Shown one piece after another: positions 1-11,511 of a stretch of 64,000 bases of DNA; the stretch's first letter is position 1; each line of letters starts with the position of its first letter. Position numbers and translations under genes: made by a program. The stretch lies in assembly GCF_029867415.1 (NCBI RefSeq), contig NC_081185.1:123260920-123324919 (forward strand), in the 5' to 3' direction. This DNA comes from Vicia villosa. Its lineage: Eukaryota; Streptophyta; Magnoliopsida; Fabales; Fabaceae. A model generated the notes under the pieces. It saw nothing but the letters and a program-made list of their open reading frames with translations. It did no database searches and was not told where the DNA came from.

Positions 1-1088
1 TGCTCATGATTTGAATCACATTAGTTTCCCCTTTTAACCATAAATGTGAGGTGGCTTTCCATTGTGTACATATGCGAGTAACCGGCATTTCTTATTTTGA
101 CTGGATATTATTATGTTTAACCTGTTGTTTGTATTGATTTTGTGAATGCACGAAAGTGATCAAGGCACTTGTTTGATTTTGAGCATAACTACCATAGTCA
201 AATGTTAATTTACCTTGTGAGTGTGTGACCATTCGTAACCCCTTTGAGCCTTTTTGTCATTGTCCATTTTGTTTTTGAATTTGAAACATAGCTCACCTTT
301 TTTAGGGATGTTTGATTCTTTGTTTTCTTGAACCTAAACTATGATTTATAGTGTGAATTTTTACCTTGCCTTAGAAAGTAGGGGGTATTCGTATTATGAT
401 GATGGTTGTATTCAAGTTGGGGAGAGGATGTTTATCTACTTATATTGTGGTTGATATGAGGTTGTGAAAAGAAAAAGAAAAGAAAGAAAGAAAAGAAGAA
501 GAAGAAGAAGAAGAAGAAGAAGAAGAAGAAGAAATAAAGAAAAAAGTGAAAAAGTGAAAAAGAAAGAAAAGAAAAGAAAAGAAAAGAAAAAAGAGAAAAA
601 GTTTGAAAAAAGAAAATAACAAAAAGAGTTGTAGAATAAAATTGTGCTAATAAGTTTTGTGTTTGGTGTTAAACTTGTGATGAAGAAGAGTGTTGGATTG
701 AAATTATATTGTTTGAAACTTTGTGGAAGTAATTACTCCCTTTGGTTTAGGCAAGTTTTTGTTTCAATTAGCTTTAGGACTGATCACTTGTTTGTTAACC
801 GAGCCACATTACAACCTTTAAAGCCCTTGTGATTCGTGTTGTTGCATTTTCAATACTGTTTTTGGATGAGTGCATAATTTTGTCTTTTTTTTGCAATACT
901 GTTGGATGAGTGTTCAAAGTCCTCACATTTCGGTGTTTTTCATCTACCGATGAGTTTTTGCTAGGCGTGATTCGTGATCGAGCTTGTTTTGTTTTAGAAT
1001 GTTATGTATGATTTTTGTACTTAGGATTCCTGTAATTTTCATGTTGTCGTTGTAGGATTTTGGTAAGTATTTACTTTGTTCCTACGTA
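1..1088. other. Unassigned repeat-like DNA left of LTR C
   Basis: No credible coding sequence is visible. The stretch is T-rich, then has a purine-rich block (about 466-640) after a G-rich run near 413-428. Such a layout resembles the non-coding 3' region of Athila-type Ty3/gypsy elements, but no LTR boundary or protein remnant confirms it. It may be the DNA into which element C inserted. Confidence 0.3.
466..640. repeat. Purine-rich low-complexity tract with (GAA)n
   Basis: An almost pure A/G stretch that contains an uninterrupted GAA microsatellite at about 494-533. The Ser/Phe-rich reading frame on the minus strand is a by-product of this composition and is not a gene. Confidence 0.9.
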
Positions 1089-2576
1089 TGTAGCAACCTG
1101 CTTAAAATTTACGTTAAAACGGAGTCGCCACCCACTTTATTTGGGCAAGTGAGGAACCCTTAAAATAAGAGATATGGGTAAGTAGGTAAATTAGGCAAAG
1201 GGAAGGTGTTAGGCACCCTTTGCCTCCCTTGTACTCAAGGAGACCCATTTAGCCTTTAGATTTTATAAAAAGGTTTTGACAATTGTTGACTAATAAATTA
1301 AAAATAATATGCCTTTGGCCAAAAGGGCAAAACCTCAAAGGTTTTGATTGGGTCATTGTCAGATTGAGACAACAATGACCATGGCTAAGATAAAACATAT
1401 AGCAAGAATAAAAGTAAAACATAGCAAGAATAAAATAGTGACCTCAATGCATCATCATTGGCAAAAAACGAGGAACGATAATAAAAAAGCGTTTTTAAAT
1501 AAAAGGGTGGCCAAAAGGATAAAAGCTTAAAGGTTTTAATATGGTCATTGTCAGATCGAGACAATAACGACCAAAGGCCAAAACCATGTGACCATATGTA
1601 GTGAAAAAGAATAGGTCATTGTCAGATCAAGACAACAATGACCCGAAACCCCTTTTTTGGGGGAGGCCTCATAGGTAATCATCGGCCAAAAAAACCCTTT
1701 TTTGGGGGAGGCCTCATAGGTAATCATTGGCCTAAAATTTGAGTTTGAATTGAGGGGTTTGATTTTGAAAGGGGGAAAGGGCTTGTCGGCCGTTGTCAGT
1801 TAATCGACAACGGCGGGTTAGGTTTGTTCATGACAACCCTAAGACAAACCCTCGGAGGGAGAAGAGAAGCGTAGTAAAAAAATTGAAAAAAAAAAGGTAT
1901 GTGATGTGAATGTGTAAAATTGTACGTGAAAGTGAAAAAGGTCCTCCAAATAGGATTGACAAAGGTCCTATTTATAATGGGAAATTTAGGTTAAAAATCC
2001 CAAAAAAGAAATAAGCCATATCCAAAAGCCCAACAACCCATTTTTTGAAAATTGGTAAAAATAGGAGAAAAAGTGTGAAAATGTCACTCATTGGATTCGA
2101 ACCCGCGACTTCTTATTTGCAAGTCTTGCTTCCTTACCAATTGTGCTATGTTATTTATTTATAATAAAAATCCAATTGAAAGTGTATGAAGCATAGACAA
2201 ATATTTTCTATTTATTAAGATATAAATAGTTTAAGAGTAAACTATTATACTTTTGATAGAAACAAATAATTACAAAAATCCGAAATATTGTAGATAAACC
2301 GAGGAAGTTTATAAAACCCAAGTTTAAAAATAATTTTGAATCCTAAAATTGGGCCTAATATTCTTATGAATAATAAGCCCAATTAAATACACACTTTTAC
2401 TTAATGTATACTCCTATCTTTTGAATTGGACAATTTAGAGAATGGTTACTCTTTTGAAATGGGCTTGCCAATCAAAATGTCAAGCCCACTAGTTTGATAT
2501 ACACCCCTTGTATTATTTGTACTACGTCCCTGTTAATAAAATGTAATAGCAATAGGATAAATTTTGGGGTATGACA
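1089..2576 (-). mobile_element. LTR of Ogre/Tat-type element C (3' LTR, minus)
   Basis: The block begins TGTAGCAACC and ends GGGGTATGACA on the plus strand, so read on the minus strand it starts TGTCATACCCC and ends GGTTGCTACA, the same terminal pattern as the LTRs of element A. The minus-strand reading is set by the adjacent polypurine tract at 2577-2592. It is therefore a 3' LTR whose internal region lies to the right. Length is 1488 bp. TATA-like candidates on the minus strand lie near 1964-1975 and 2218-2228. The partner LTR is not in the window. Confidence 0.75.
2086..2155 (-). other. tRNA-like block inside LTR C
   Basis: On the minus strand there is an A-box-like segment TAGCACAATTGG (2137-2148) and a B-box GGTTCGAATCC (2093-2103), at the spacing of a tRNA gene. 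The acceptor and anticodon stems do not pair convincingly, so this is a tRNA-derived or tRNA-mimicking sequence rather than a working tRNA gene. It runs in the sense direction of the retrotransposon, like the blocks in LTRs A and B. Confidence 0.55.
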
Positions 2577-2592
2577 GCTGCCCCTATTTAAT
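2577..2592 (-). other. Polypurine tract of element C
   Basis: Read on the minus strand this is ATTAAATAGGGGCAGC directly before the LTR start TGTCATACC. Nearly the same tract precedes the 3' LTR of element B (TTAAATAGGGGCATC) and of element E, which fixes the orientation of C. Confidence 0.75.
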
Positions 2593-2699
2593 TATTCTTG
2601 GATCGAAGGGCGTGAGAATACGCCAGTCTCACGCTTTTCGGATCGAAGAGTGATTAAATAATGGAAGACCCCTAAATTTACCTTGTACGTGTATAGGAG

Positions 2700-3894
2700 A
2701 GATGTAAAGAATTATCTTGCTAAAGCTTGAGACTTACATAGCGAAGATTCGTAATTTCTTGCATTAAGGACTCACCTGCTATAGTTCTAGCGAGCTTACT
2801 TGCGTATTAAAGGATTCACCTTCTATATTTTTAGCGAGCTTACCTACGTATTAAAGGAATCACCTGCTAGAGTTCTAGCAAGCTACCTGCGTAAAGGATT
2901 TACCTACTATAGTTCTAGTAAGCTACCTGCGTAAAAGATTCACCTGATATGGTTCTAGCAAACTACCTGCATAAAGGATTCACCTGTTATAGTTCTAGCA
3001 AGCTATCTGCATAAATGAATCACCTGCTATAGTTCTAGCAAGCTACCTGCATAAAGGATTCACCTGCTATAGTTCTAGCAAGATACCTGCATTAAGGGTT
3101 CACCTGTTACAGTTCTAGCAAGCTACCTGCGTAAAGGATTCACCTGCTACAGTTCTAGCAAGCTACCTGCATAAATGATTCAGCTATGGTTCTAGCAAGC
3201 TTTCCTGCATATTAAAGGATTCACCTGCTATGGTTCTAGCAAGCTACCTGCATATTAAAGGATTCACCTGCTATAGTTCTAGCAAGCTACCTGCGTATTA
3301 AAGGATTCACCTGCTATAGTTCTAGCAAGCTACCTGCGTATCAAAGGATTCACTTGCTATAGTTCTAGCAAGCTTACCTGCATAAAAGGATTCACCTGCT
3401 ACAGTTCTAGCAAGCTACCTGCGTTAAGGATTCACCTAATATGGTTCTATCAAGCTACCTCCATAAAGGATTTACCTGGTATAGTTCTAGCAAGCTACCT
3501 GCATAAAGGATTCACCTGCTATAGTTCTAGCAAGCTACCTGCATAAAGAAGTCACCTGCTATAGTTCTAGCAAGCTACTTGCATAAAGGGTTCACCTGAT
3601 ATAGTTCTAGCAAGCTACTTGCGTAAAGGATTCACCTGCTATAGTTCTAGCAAGCTACCTGCGTAAAGGAATCACCTGATATGGTTCTAGCAAGCTACCT
3701 GTGTATTAAAGGATTCACTTGTTATAGTTCTAGCAAGCTTATCTGCATAAAAAAGATTCACCTGCTATAGTGCTAGCAAGCTTATCTGCATAAAAAGATT
3801 CACCTGCTATAGTGCTAGCAAGATCATCTGCGTAAAAATATTCACCTACTATCGTGCTAGCAAGCTTATCTGCATAATAAGATTTACCTGCTAT
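2700..3894 (-). repeat. About 29 tandem copies of a ~39 bp repeat (3' UTR satellite of C)
   Basis: Monomers vary around CTATAGTTCTAGCAAGC plus TACCTGCATAAAGGATTCAC. Unit lengths vary from about 38 to 43 bp. Most units contain the complementary pair TGCTA/TAGCA around a 6-base loop, which gives a small hairpin. Tandem arrays in the 3' UTR are typical of legume Ogre elements. The array stops abruptly at 3894, where copia coding sequence starts. No gene lies here. Confidence 0.9.
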
Positions 3895-4296
3895 CATGCA
3901 CACACTCACTAGCAATGATTCTAGTCCAAGTGCTTTGAATTCTCAAGCAAATAAGTCTGCCACTAACTTAGGTCCTTCATTGTATGAGCAGTGGCATAGA
4001 AGACTTGGACATCCTCATCATGAGGTTCTCAAGTCTGTCTTACTCAAATGTAACATTCCTATTCCTAAGCAATCTACTTTGGATTTTTGTGTTGCTTGTT
4101 GTTTGAGTAAAGCATATAGATTTCCTTCTACTGCATCCAATACTTCATATAATGCACCATTTGATCTTATATTTGCTGATGTGTGGGGTCCTGCTCTAAT
4201 GCTCTCTACTTCTGGATTCAAATATATGATGACACTTGTTGATGCACAAACAAAGTTCACCTGGATTTTTTTGCTTAAATTAAAGTCTGATGTTAC
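3895..4296 (+). pseudogene. Copia fragment 1: GAG-pre-integrase and integrase start
   Basis: An open frame encodes WHRRLGHPHHEVL followed by CVACC, the His/Cys zinc-binding region before copia integrases, and then the first catalytic Asp in FADVWGP. Gag, protease and the 5' LTR are missing: upstream sequence is the satellite of element C. The frame breaks at 4297, where LTR A starts, and resumes at about 21718 in the same frame. The last five bases (4292-4296, gttac) are the left target-site duplication of A. Domain style fits the Ale/Retrofit-like lineages of Ty1/copia. That assignment is a family-level inference. Confidence 0.85.
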
Positions 4297-5563
4297 TGTA
4301 GCAACCTGCCCTAAAAATTAAAATTTTAGAGTCGCCACCTATTCTACCAGGGCGAATAGGAAACCCTACGCAGTTTTAGAGACCTGGATAAGTTATTATA
4401 ATCAGGTCAAGGGAAGGTGTTAGGCACCCTTAACCCTTTCTTAAGGTTTGCATTTAAGGTTTGTAAGAGTATTATGGTAAGGTTTAGGGTTTATAGCTAA
4501 GAAAATGAATAGGGTGAAAAGTGAGATTTAAAACCTAATTGAGGTTTTGGGGAAGGGGACTCGCCTTGTTGCCAAGTGCCTAGGTACCTCCTTATGGAGG
4601 ATCAGAGTCTACTTAGTTCGGGGCAGGATTGTACACCTTAGAATTCATATGAATGTGTGAAGGTATTTTGAATCACCTTATCGCAGTTTTTGAAATTCGT
4701 AGTTTGTAAGGTATTTTGAATTACATTATCGCAGTTTTGAAATTCGTAGTTTGTAATTTTTTAAAAAGAAATTGTGTTTTAATATGGCGTACAACCCTAA
4801 TTATAATATGCTTCATTAATTGCGAAGATCAGTAGGTTTGATCAACATAATTAATAAATTAAATAAAGAATTGCTAATTATTCTAATCGATTGATTCGAT
4901 TATCACCATTAGCAAATAAATGTGTTTTAATAGATTGTTGTTTTTTAGGGTATTTTGGGAATTGGATTATTTTATTATTAATCATCGCAATCAATTGAGA
5001 TGATTAAATCGATTAATAAATTAGTGAAGGATTGTTAACTATCTTAATCGATTGATTCGATCATAACTATTAACAGATTAATTGTATTTTAATTAGATGG
5101 AAATTAATTTATCGTTAATCATCGTAATCGATAGGTTTGATTAAAGCGAATAACGAAATAATGAGGGATTATTAATCATCCTAACCAATTGAATCGGTTA
5201 AAACCCTTAGTAAATAAACCTATTTGAATGTATTATTTAATTAATTAAATAATTGATTATTAATCATCGCGATCAATTAATTCGATCAAAACGATTAAAA
5301 AATAAATCCTAATATTAAATTATCCTAATTAATCTAATTTTAAGTTAATTATATAACCTAAATTAAATTAATCATCTAACTAACCTAATTAAAATTATTT
5401 AACTAAACTTAAATTTAATTCTAAATTAAAAAAGAAAAGAAAAGAAAAAAGAGGTTTATAAAAAGAAAAAAAATAAAGAACAAAAACCTGGCTCCGTTCC
5501 TGTGTAACTCATCCTTGATGGACCATGGTAGAATGCAGATCCTTGGACGTTGGAACAAGTCTT
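4297..5563 (-). mobile_element. Truncated 3' LTR of element A
   Basis: Aligns by eye with 18602-19840 with scattered substitutions and small indels, then similarity stops after GTCTT at 5563. The retained part is the R/U5 end. The U3 part, the LTR start and the polypurine tract are absent, which implies an internal deletion after or during insertion. The many AT-rich AATTAA and TAATCATCG segments occur in both copies. Confidence 0.85.
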
Positions 5564-6073
5564 CAGGTTTCAGTCTCCTTCTAGACCATTAGGTCCTGAA
5601 CCAATCCCCTTGTACCCTTTGTTTTTTTTTTGAATTGTCTAGGCATTTCGATGTATGAGATGTAATGTATTAACCAATGTATGTAATGCATGACTTATGT
5701 ATATTTGCATGATGCTCCAATGATAGGTTGTTGATAACCAAAGTGTATATAGCTCGCTAATGTTGTAAGGTTTGAGGATGCCTTTTCCTTTTGTTGTGCG
5801 TCTTTCCCCGGTTTGACTTTTTAAATTACTCCACGCCTTTGACTTTTTCAAACTCTCCACGTCTTTAACCTTTTGCAATTCTTCACACCTTTAACCTCTT
5901 GAAATTCTCCACACCTTTACCTTTTGAAATTCTCCACCTTTAACCTTTTGAGGTTCTCCCTATGGATTTGATATCCAATGCCCCAATATTTAGTTTTGTG
6001 GAAAAAGATGCCTCTGATCTCCACGCCATGAAGGAAGTACCCCAAGAAATAACCTTGTCATACAAATGTGATA
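5564..6073 (-). other. 3' UTR-type DNA of element A with short repeats
   Basis: No gene is visible. At about 5810-5960 there are roughly six imperfect direct repeats of about 26 bp based on CTCCACACCTTTAACCTTTTG. The segment lies between the broken LTR and nested element D and belongs to the non-coding interior of A. Confidence 0.6.
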
Positions 6074-6078
6074 CATAT

Positions 6079-6683
6079 TGTAACACCCCATTTCTACCCG
6101 GCAATTATAATGCGGAAAATATCCGAGTATTTAAAAATTTCTCGACAAACAAATGAGGCGTCACATATTTGCTTCACAATAATAAATCACATAATCGCAT
6201 TTAGCGGATACATAGCACTGTCTTTAATCAATCAACAAATACTCAATATAATACTTTTCAAAACAGAATAACTTCTTTCATTAGAACATGACGAAATCAT
6301 AGTTCTAAATCTTTAAATCAATAACATCTTATTCAACTAAGATAAAACAATAAACAACAACATCATAAACATCATAGATATATCATAAAATCGTTCCCCC
6401 GAGTGCTACATATCAGAGCGACAACCGACTCGATTAACGTCAACTAAATCTTCATACTCGAACACCTGCACGTTACCAGTATAAAGGCAACGGCGAACAA
6501 GAGAAAAGGGTGAGATATCAAATCATATAAGTGAGCGAATGATAAATTGTATATTAGGATTCAGGCATATATAGATATCACATCGCAAGTATTAACATTG
6601 ATATACATTTTATGCTTTCACTAACTCTCAAATCCCACATACTTTCCATCTCACCACAAGTCACAACACTTCATATTCACATC

Positions 6684-6718
<35 letters not shown>

Positions 6719-9400
6719 CCATTTACTTTGTAAGCTAATTCACGCTACATCACAAGTATAAGTCACAATTATAGTCCCAAAACATCACCGCATATAAGTC
6801 ATACATTTAGTTACGAAACATCACATATAAGTCACACATCTAGTCACAAAACATCACATATAAGTCACACATCTATTCACAAAATATCGAATATAAGTCA
6901 CACAAGACATGTTCAGTTAATTGCATTCACAAGTATTGATATCATCATACTATTCACAAAATCATCAATTCACATCTTCACATACTTCCATCATTTAACA
7001 AGTCATAATATAGTCACAAAACGTCACAACTATACATCACATATGACACATGGGACATGACTCATGTATATGCATGTGGTACCAATCGGAGCTTCAGCCC
7101 CCGTCACCAATTGCCCGAATCTGAGGCATAAGGCATAAGCCTTCGTCACTAATTTGCCAATCCAGGCCGTCACAGAGTATGCATATGAAATGTGACTCGA
7201 CAAACAAGACATACACAACATACTCATCACAATCACACATCATCACTAGGCATGCGCCCACGTCACTTATAATTACCAATTATTAGAGGTAATTCAACGT
7301 CACAGTTAATCATTCATCTCCACTTAGTCACAAAATTATCATCACAAATATATACAATATCACATCTTATCAATCATCACAAACATCGTCATGTTTCGAC
7401 ACATCATCGCATTTATACAACTATCGTCGTAATCGACTAAACTAACGACAACTCGCTAGGGTTCATGCCATAAGGTTAATCACATATGATGCACATTAAT
7501 AAACTTATTGGCAATCACAACATTATTCGCAACAAAGGCATTCAAACCGAAATCACAATTTTCGGTCAGTTCGTAGAGTAATCTCAACATGCTAATTTAT
7601 CAAGTAAACCGAATCAACTTCCAATTAACATTTAACTAAATTAGATATCATGTTAAGTATCAAAACAACAACGTCATGCTTCGGTATATCACAACAATTT
7701 GACTCATTAAGTCAATTCAAATTAGTCTAATAATTATATATAAATTAGTCTTCTAATTAACTCACTAATCCACTATCAACTAACCAAAATTATTCACAAA
7801 GCATACTTTAATTAATTGTGCAAATTTCGCGTCGCTACCGGTTATCTAATTTTCGATTATATTCTTAATATTCATGACTTTATGAGTCTCCGGGTTACAC
7901 TTCCAAGTCACCAAAAACACAACTCAACCGGTTAATTCGGATACAATTCTATTCTTTACCGGTTATTCGGTCTGTTCGGTTAAATTCTCATGATATCGTA
8001 ATTTACCGATAAACCGAATAGTTAATCTAAGTTCAAGTTTATTCCAATTAAATAGGTTTATTAAAATAAATTCAACTATTAATTTAATCGACCGATTAAT
8101 ATCACAATTCCGACAAAATAACACCACCACGTTAATGTACTAATTAAACTTAACTACCACGTCAATTTTCATCTAATTCCGGGCAACTAATTATACCGCT
8201 TAATTCATCTATTTTGGTCAAATGGGACTGTTTAATAGTACTGTAATTACTATTGTTTCTAATTATTATCCATTTTAAAATCTCTATTTCATTTTCAATT
8301 AAATACCATTAACACATATGTACATAAATTATGAAAACAGTAAAGCAAATCAAAATCTCTATTTCATTTCCAATTAGATAGCATTAGCTTATATGTATAT
8401 AAGTTATAAAAACAGCATTAGCTTATATGTATATAAGTTATAAAAACAGTAGAGCAAAGCAAAGCCAACGGCACACCAAAAATACAAGTAGAACACATAT
8501 TGAAACGAAAAAGAAGAAAAAGGAAATACAGGTTGTCGACCGACACCCCTTCTAGCTGCCGCACGTCATGGACACAGTGACTCCATCACTTGTTTTTATT
8601 CTTACCATAGTATCAATAACAATGTTAATGACAATAACATTTCAACCTTATTACCAAATCTTGCCACTCACATAACAGCAACATTTAATTATCAGAAGCA
8701 ATATTCGAAACAGACTCATAATTTCCAGCACAATCTAACACAACAATGCAATAACCTAAACCCCTAATTCCCAACATACAAGGTTTCATAAGCCCCATTA
8801 TAGGAAGAGAACCCCACCCTTACCTCTATGGATTGAAGAAAACTCTACCAATCTTGATTCTTGATTTGAGATTTCTCTTGGTTCTCCTCTTCAAGACCTA
8901 GCCTCCTTCTTCACAAAAATGGTTTCTATTGTATGATATCTCTACACTTCCCCTTAAACCCTTACTAACACTAAAACCTATCCTTAGTATAACATTGGGC
9001 CTAAGGGTAAAACCACATTATTATTCTTCACTTAGTAAAAATAGGCCCAATAAGCTCACTAACTCAAATTTAATTAAATTACTAATTCTAACGATATTTT
9101 ATTGGTATAATAAATTAATAATCACAAATAAAATTATCGACCGATAATAATGAAAATAATAATAATAATATAATATTATTTAATTAATCAAATAATCAAA
9201 TAATCAAATAATCAAATAACCAAATAATCGAATAATCAAATAATCAAATAATCAAATAATCAAATAATCAAGTAATCTAATAGTCGAATAATCAAATAAT
9301 CAAATAAACAAATAATCAAGTAATCAAACAATCGAATAATCAAATAATCAAATAGTCGAATAATCAAATAATCAAATAATCAAATAATTGGGGCGTTACA
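6079..9400 (-). mobile_element. 3' LTR of element D
   Basis: 3322 bp; nearly identical to 11512-14811. It includes a TA microsatellite at about 6683-6715, longer here than in the other copy, and an 8 bp AATCAAAT-type microsatellite at about 9178-9390. Small open frames appear in both copies but have no recognisable protein features and are not called genes. Confidence 0.9.
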
Positions 9401-11511
9401 ACTCTCCCCCACTTAAAAGATTTTCGTCCTCGAAAATTCATCTGATACCACCATTCTTAACTTTGCTTCCAACTCTCCGATTCTCTATTGCGTTTGACAA
9501 CACTTTGACTACCAAAACAACTCAATCCGACTTAAATCCAGTGTCAATCATTCGACATCTCTACGACATACTTGTTAACAACTTACCAACCACCTCAGGA
9601 ATCTCCTAGCTTATCAATACTTAAGGTAGTAACAAATTTAACACGCTTATACATGGAGATACAATCTCACTTCATTATCTTAGCAATTGAATCATCACTG
9701 CTCAATAACACCTTGACATATGATTCGTAAGGTAGTAATACGCATAACCCTCATATACTTGGGTTTTCAACACCATACCATTATTCTATTAGCAACATTC
9801 TCAACATCAGAACACATACGTGCTTTCATTCCCATAATTATGCATGCCAATCTTCAACAACACCAACAACTTTCTTGCTGCCTCGTCATATCACTCTTAT
9901 AACGACATCAATGTAGCTAGCATACCCAACTCAATCATAGCACGAAGTATCACTCTTACTTACAGTAACCAACACCAATATCACGATAACAGAAACTAAA
10001 TCACTATAACATCAACCTAACAAGATTACTCGACGAATACACCCAACTTCACCATCAACTAACAACTCTAATACTGTCCTTATAAACTCGGCAAAAATAC
10101 CATATTTCCGATACCTCGTTCTCATCTCAACAACCCACCAATCAAACATGCAGATCAAGACATGTCATTCTTTTAGGCTTCTGATACCTAGTTCTTCACC
10201 TCTAACAAACACACACGCATAGCAACTGTGCCATCTTACACATCCGCTGCGCAACTCTAATAATCCATTTTAAGTCACTGTCCATGTTAAATCTCTCCGT
10301 TAGTTACATGGTTCACAAGTCTTAATCTATTTCAGACTTCTTTAAGCATCCATCACGAAATCGATGCTCACTCGACATTCTCAATCCTTCACTTAGCGAC
10401 ATTATCTCGTCCATAAACCAGCTCTTCCGACTTGTTCATTACTCCTCAACTATTCATGGATACTTTTTCGTTAATTCACACCAACCAGATATCTTCACGA
10501 TATAACATTAATCACTTTACGCACTATCAAGCTAGCAATACACGTCTATATCATCCAATCACGATTTCGTCTACTATCAACAAGAGATTAAGGGTGATCA
10601 AATCCTCAATTTGTCAATAGATAGCCGACAACCATAATGGAGTATAAACCATCATTACCAACATTAATAATGTTCTTCTCCAACTGTACTCATATCACCA
10701 GAAGCACTATAATTCCATAATTCACTAATCTTTCAAAATCATCCGAAAAAAAAGCTAACACTGACGTCTTACAGCTACCTCCTTAAACACCTCTGACAAT
10801 ACATCAGAAAAAAATTCTTGAACGCCATTATCAGCCCTTCTTATTATTGAAATCATGCTCATCTCTCCGCATTTCCAATTCTTACTCGCCCTTCAAAATG
10901 TTTCAACAACTTCTACTACTGCCTCAATCACTTACAACAATCTTCATCAGGTCTACAACAGTACCTTACTTAATCACTGAACCAACATCGGTATCTTACG
11001 CAAGGCTACACAACCAGTAACTTCACAGTCCATCAGTAGCGCTGGAACATCGCAACTTTCTAAATTCCATCTTCTAGAATTTATTCTCATTACTTAACAG
11101 TTACCTTCGGACACATCAGGAACTTGCACCATACTCGCATACCACTAAGCGTTACATATCTCCTCATCCTTTGAGAAGTGAACATCAACAATTCATGATC
11201 ATCCTCTTCCTCAGGAGATTCCAACTTAACTAGCAACAAAAATCTTAACTTCCAAGTTATCTTCGATTCGGGAAACAACAAACTCCTTCGACACTTGCAC
11301 TGTCGCCAACAGCAGCATACTAACATTCTACAACTGAAACATATCCGAGAAGCATGGTTTCTCCCCCAATTAGCTTCAAACCAACTCCTGCAGACAACTG
11401 ATCAGAAGAACAACAAGTACCGACAGTGTTTCGCACACTCGTCGCGTACACGGGAATAAACAACATTAGACAACACTGGCCGGACAGACCGACCTGCTCT
11501 GATACCACTAA
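9401..11511 (-). other. Interior of element D, no coding capacity
   Basis: On the minus strand it opens with the primer-binding site and closes with a purine tract AAGTGGGGGAGAGT directly before the 3' LTR (9401-9420). Just upstream of that tract the minus strand reads TTCGAGGACGAAAATC, similar to the last codons of chromovirus pol. The rest has no frame longer than about 80 codons and no domain I recognise. It is either heavily deleted or replaced sequence. Confidence 0.7.
11491..11507 (-). other. Primer-binding site of element D (initiator tRNA-Met type)
   Basis: Minus-strand TGGTATCAGAGCAGGTC lies four bases from the 5' LTR (11512-14811). This is the usual plant initiator-tRNA-Met complement and proves the minus orientation of D. 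Confidence 0.85.

Noticed and set aside
440..622. Ser/Phe-rich minus-strand reading frame
   Set aside because: It only reflects the purine-rich tract and GAA microsatellite.
2700..3894. CRISPR-like array of repeats and spacers
   Set aside because: Units are contiguous tandem repeats without unique spacers, in a plant retrotransposon UTR.
7030..7279. Small Cys-rich frames in LTR D, repeated at 12449-12698
   Set aside because: Overlapping frames in LTR sequence with no recognisable protein features; duplication is that of the LTR.
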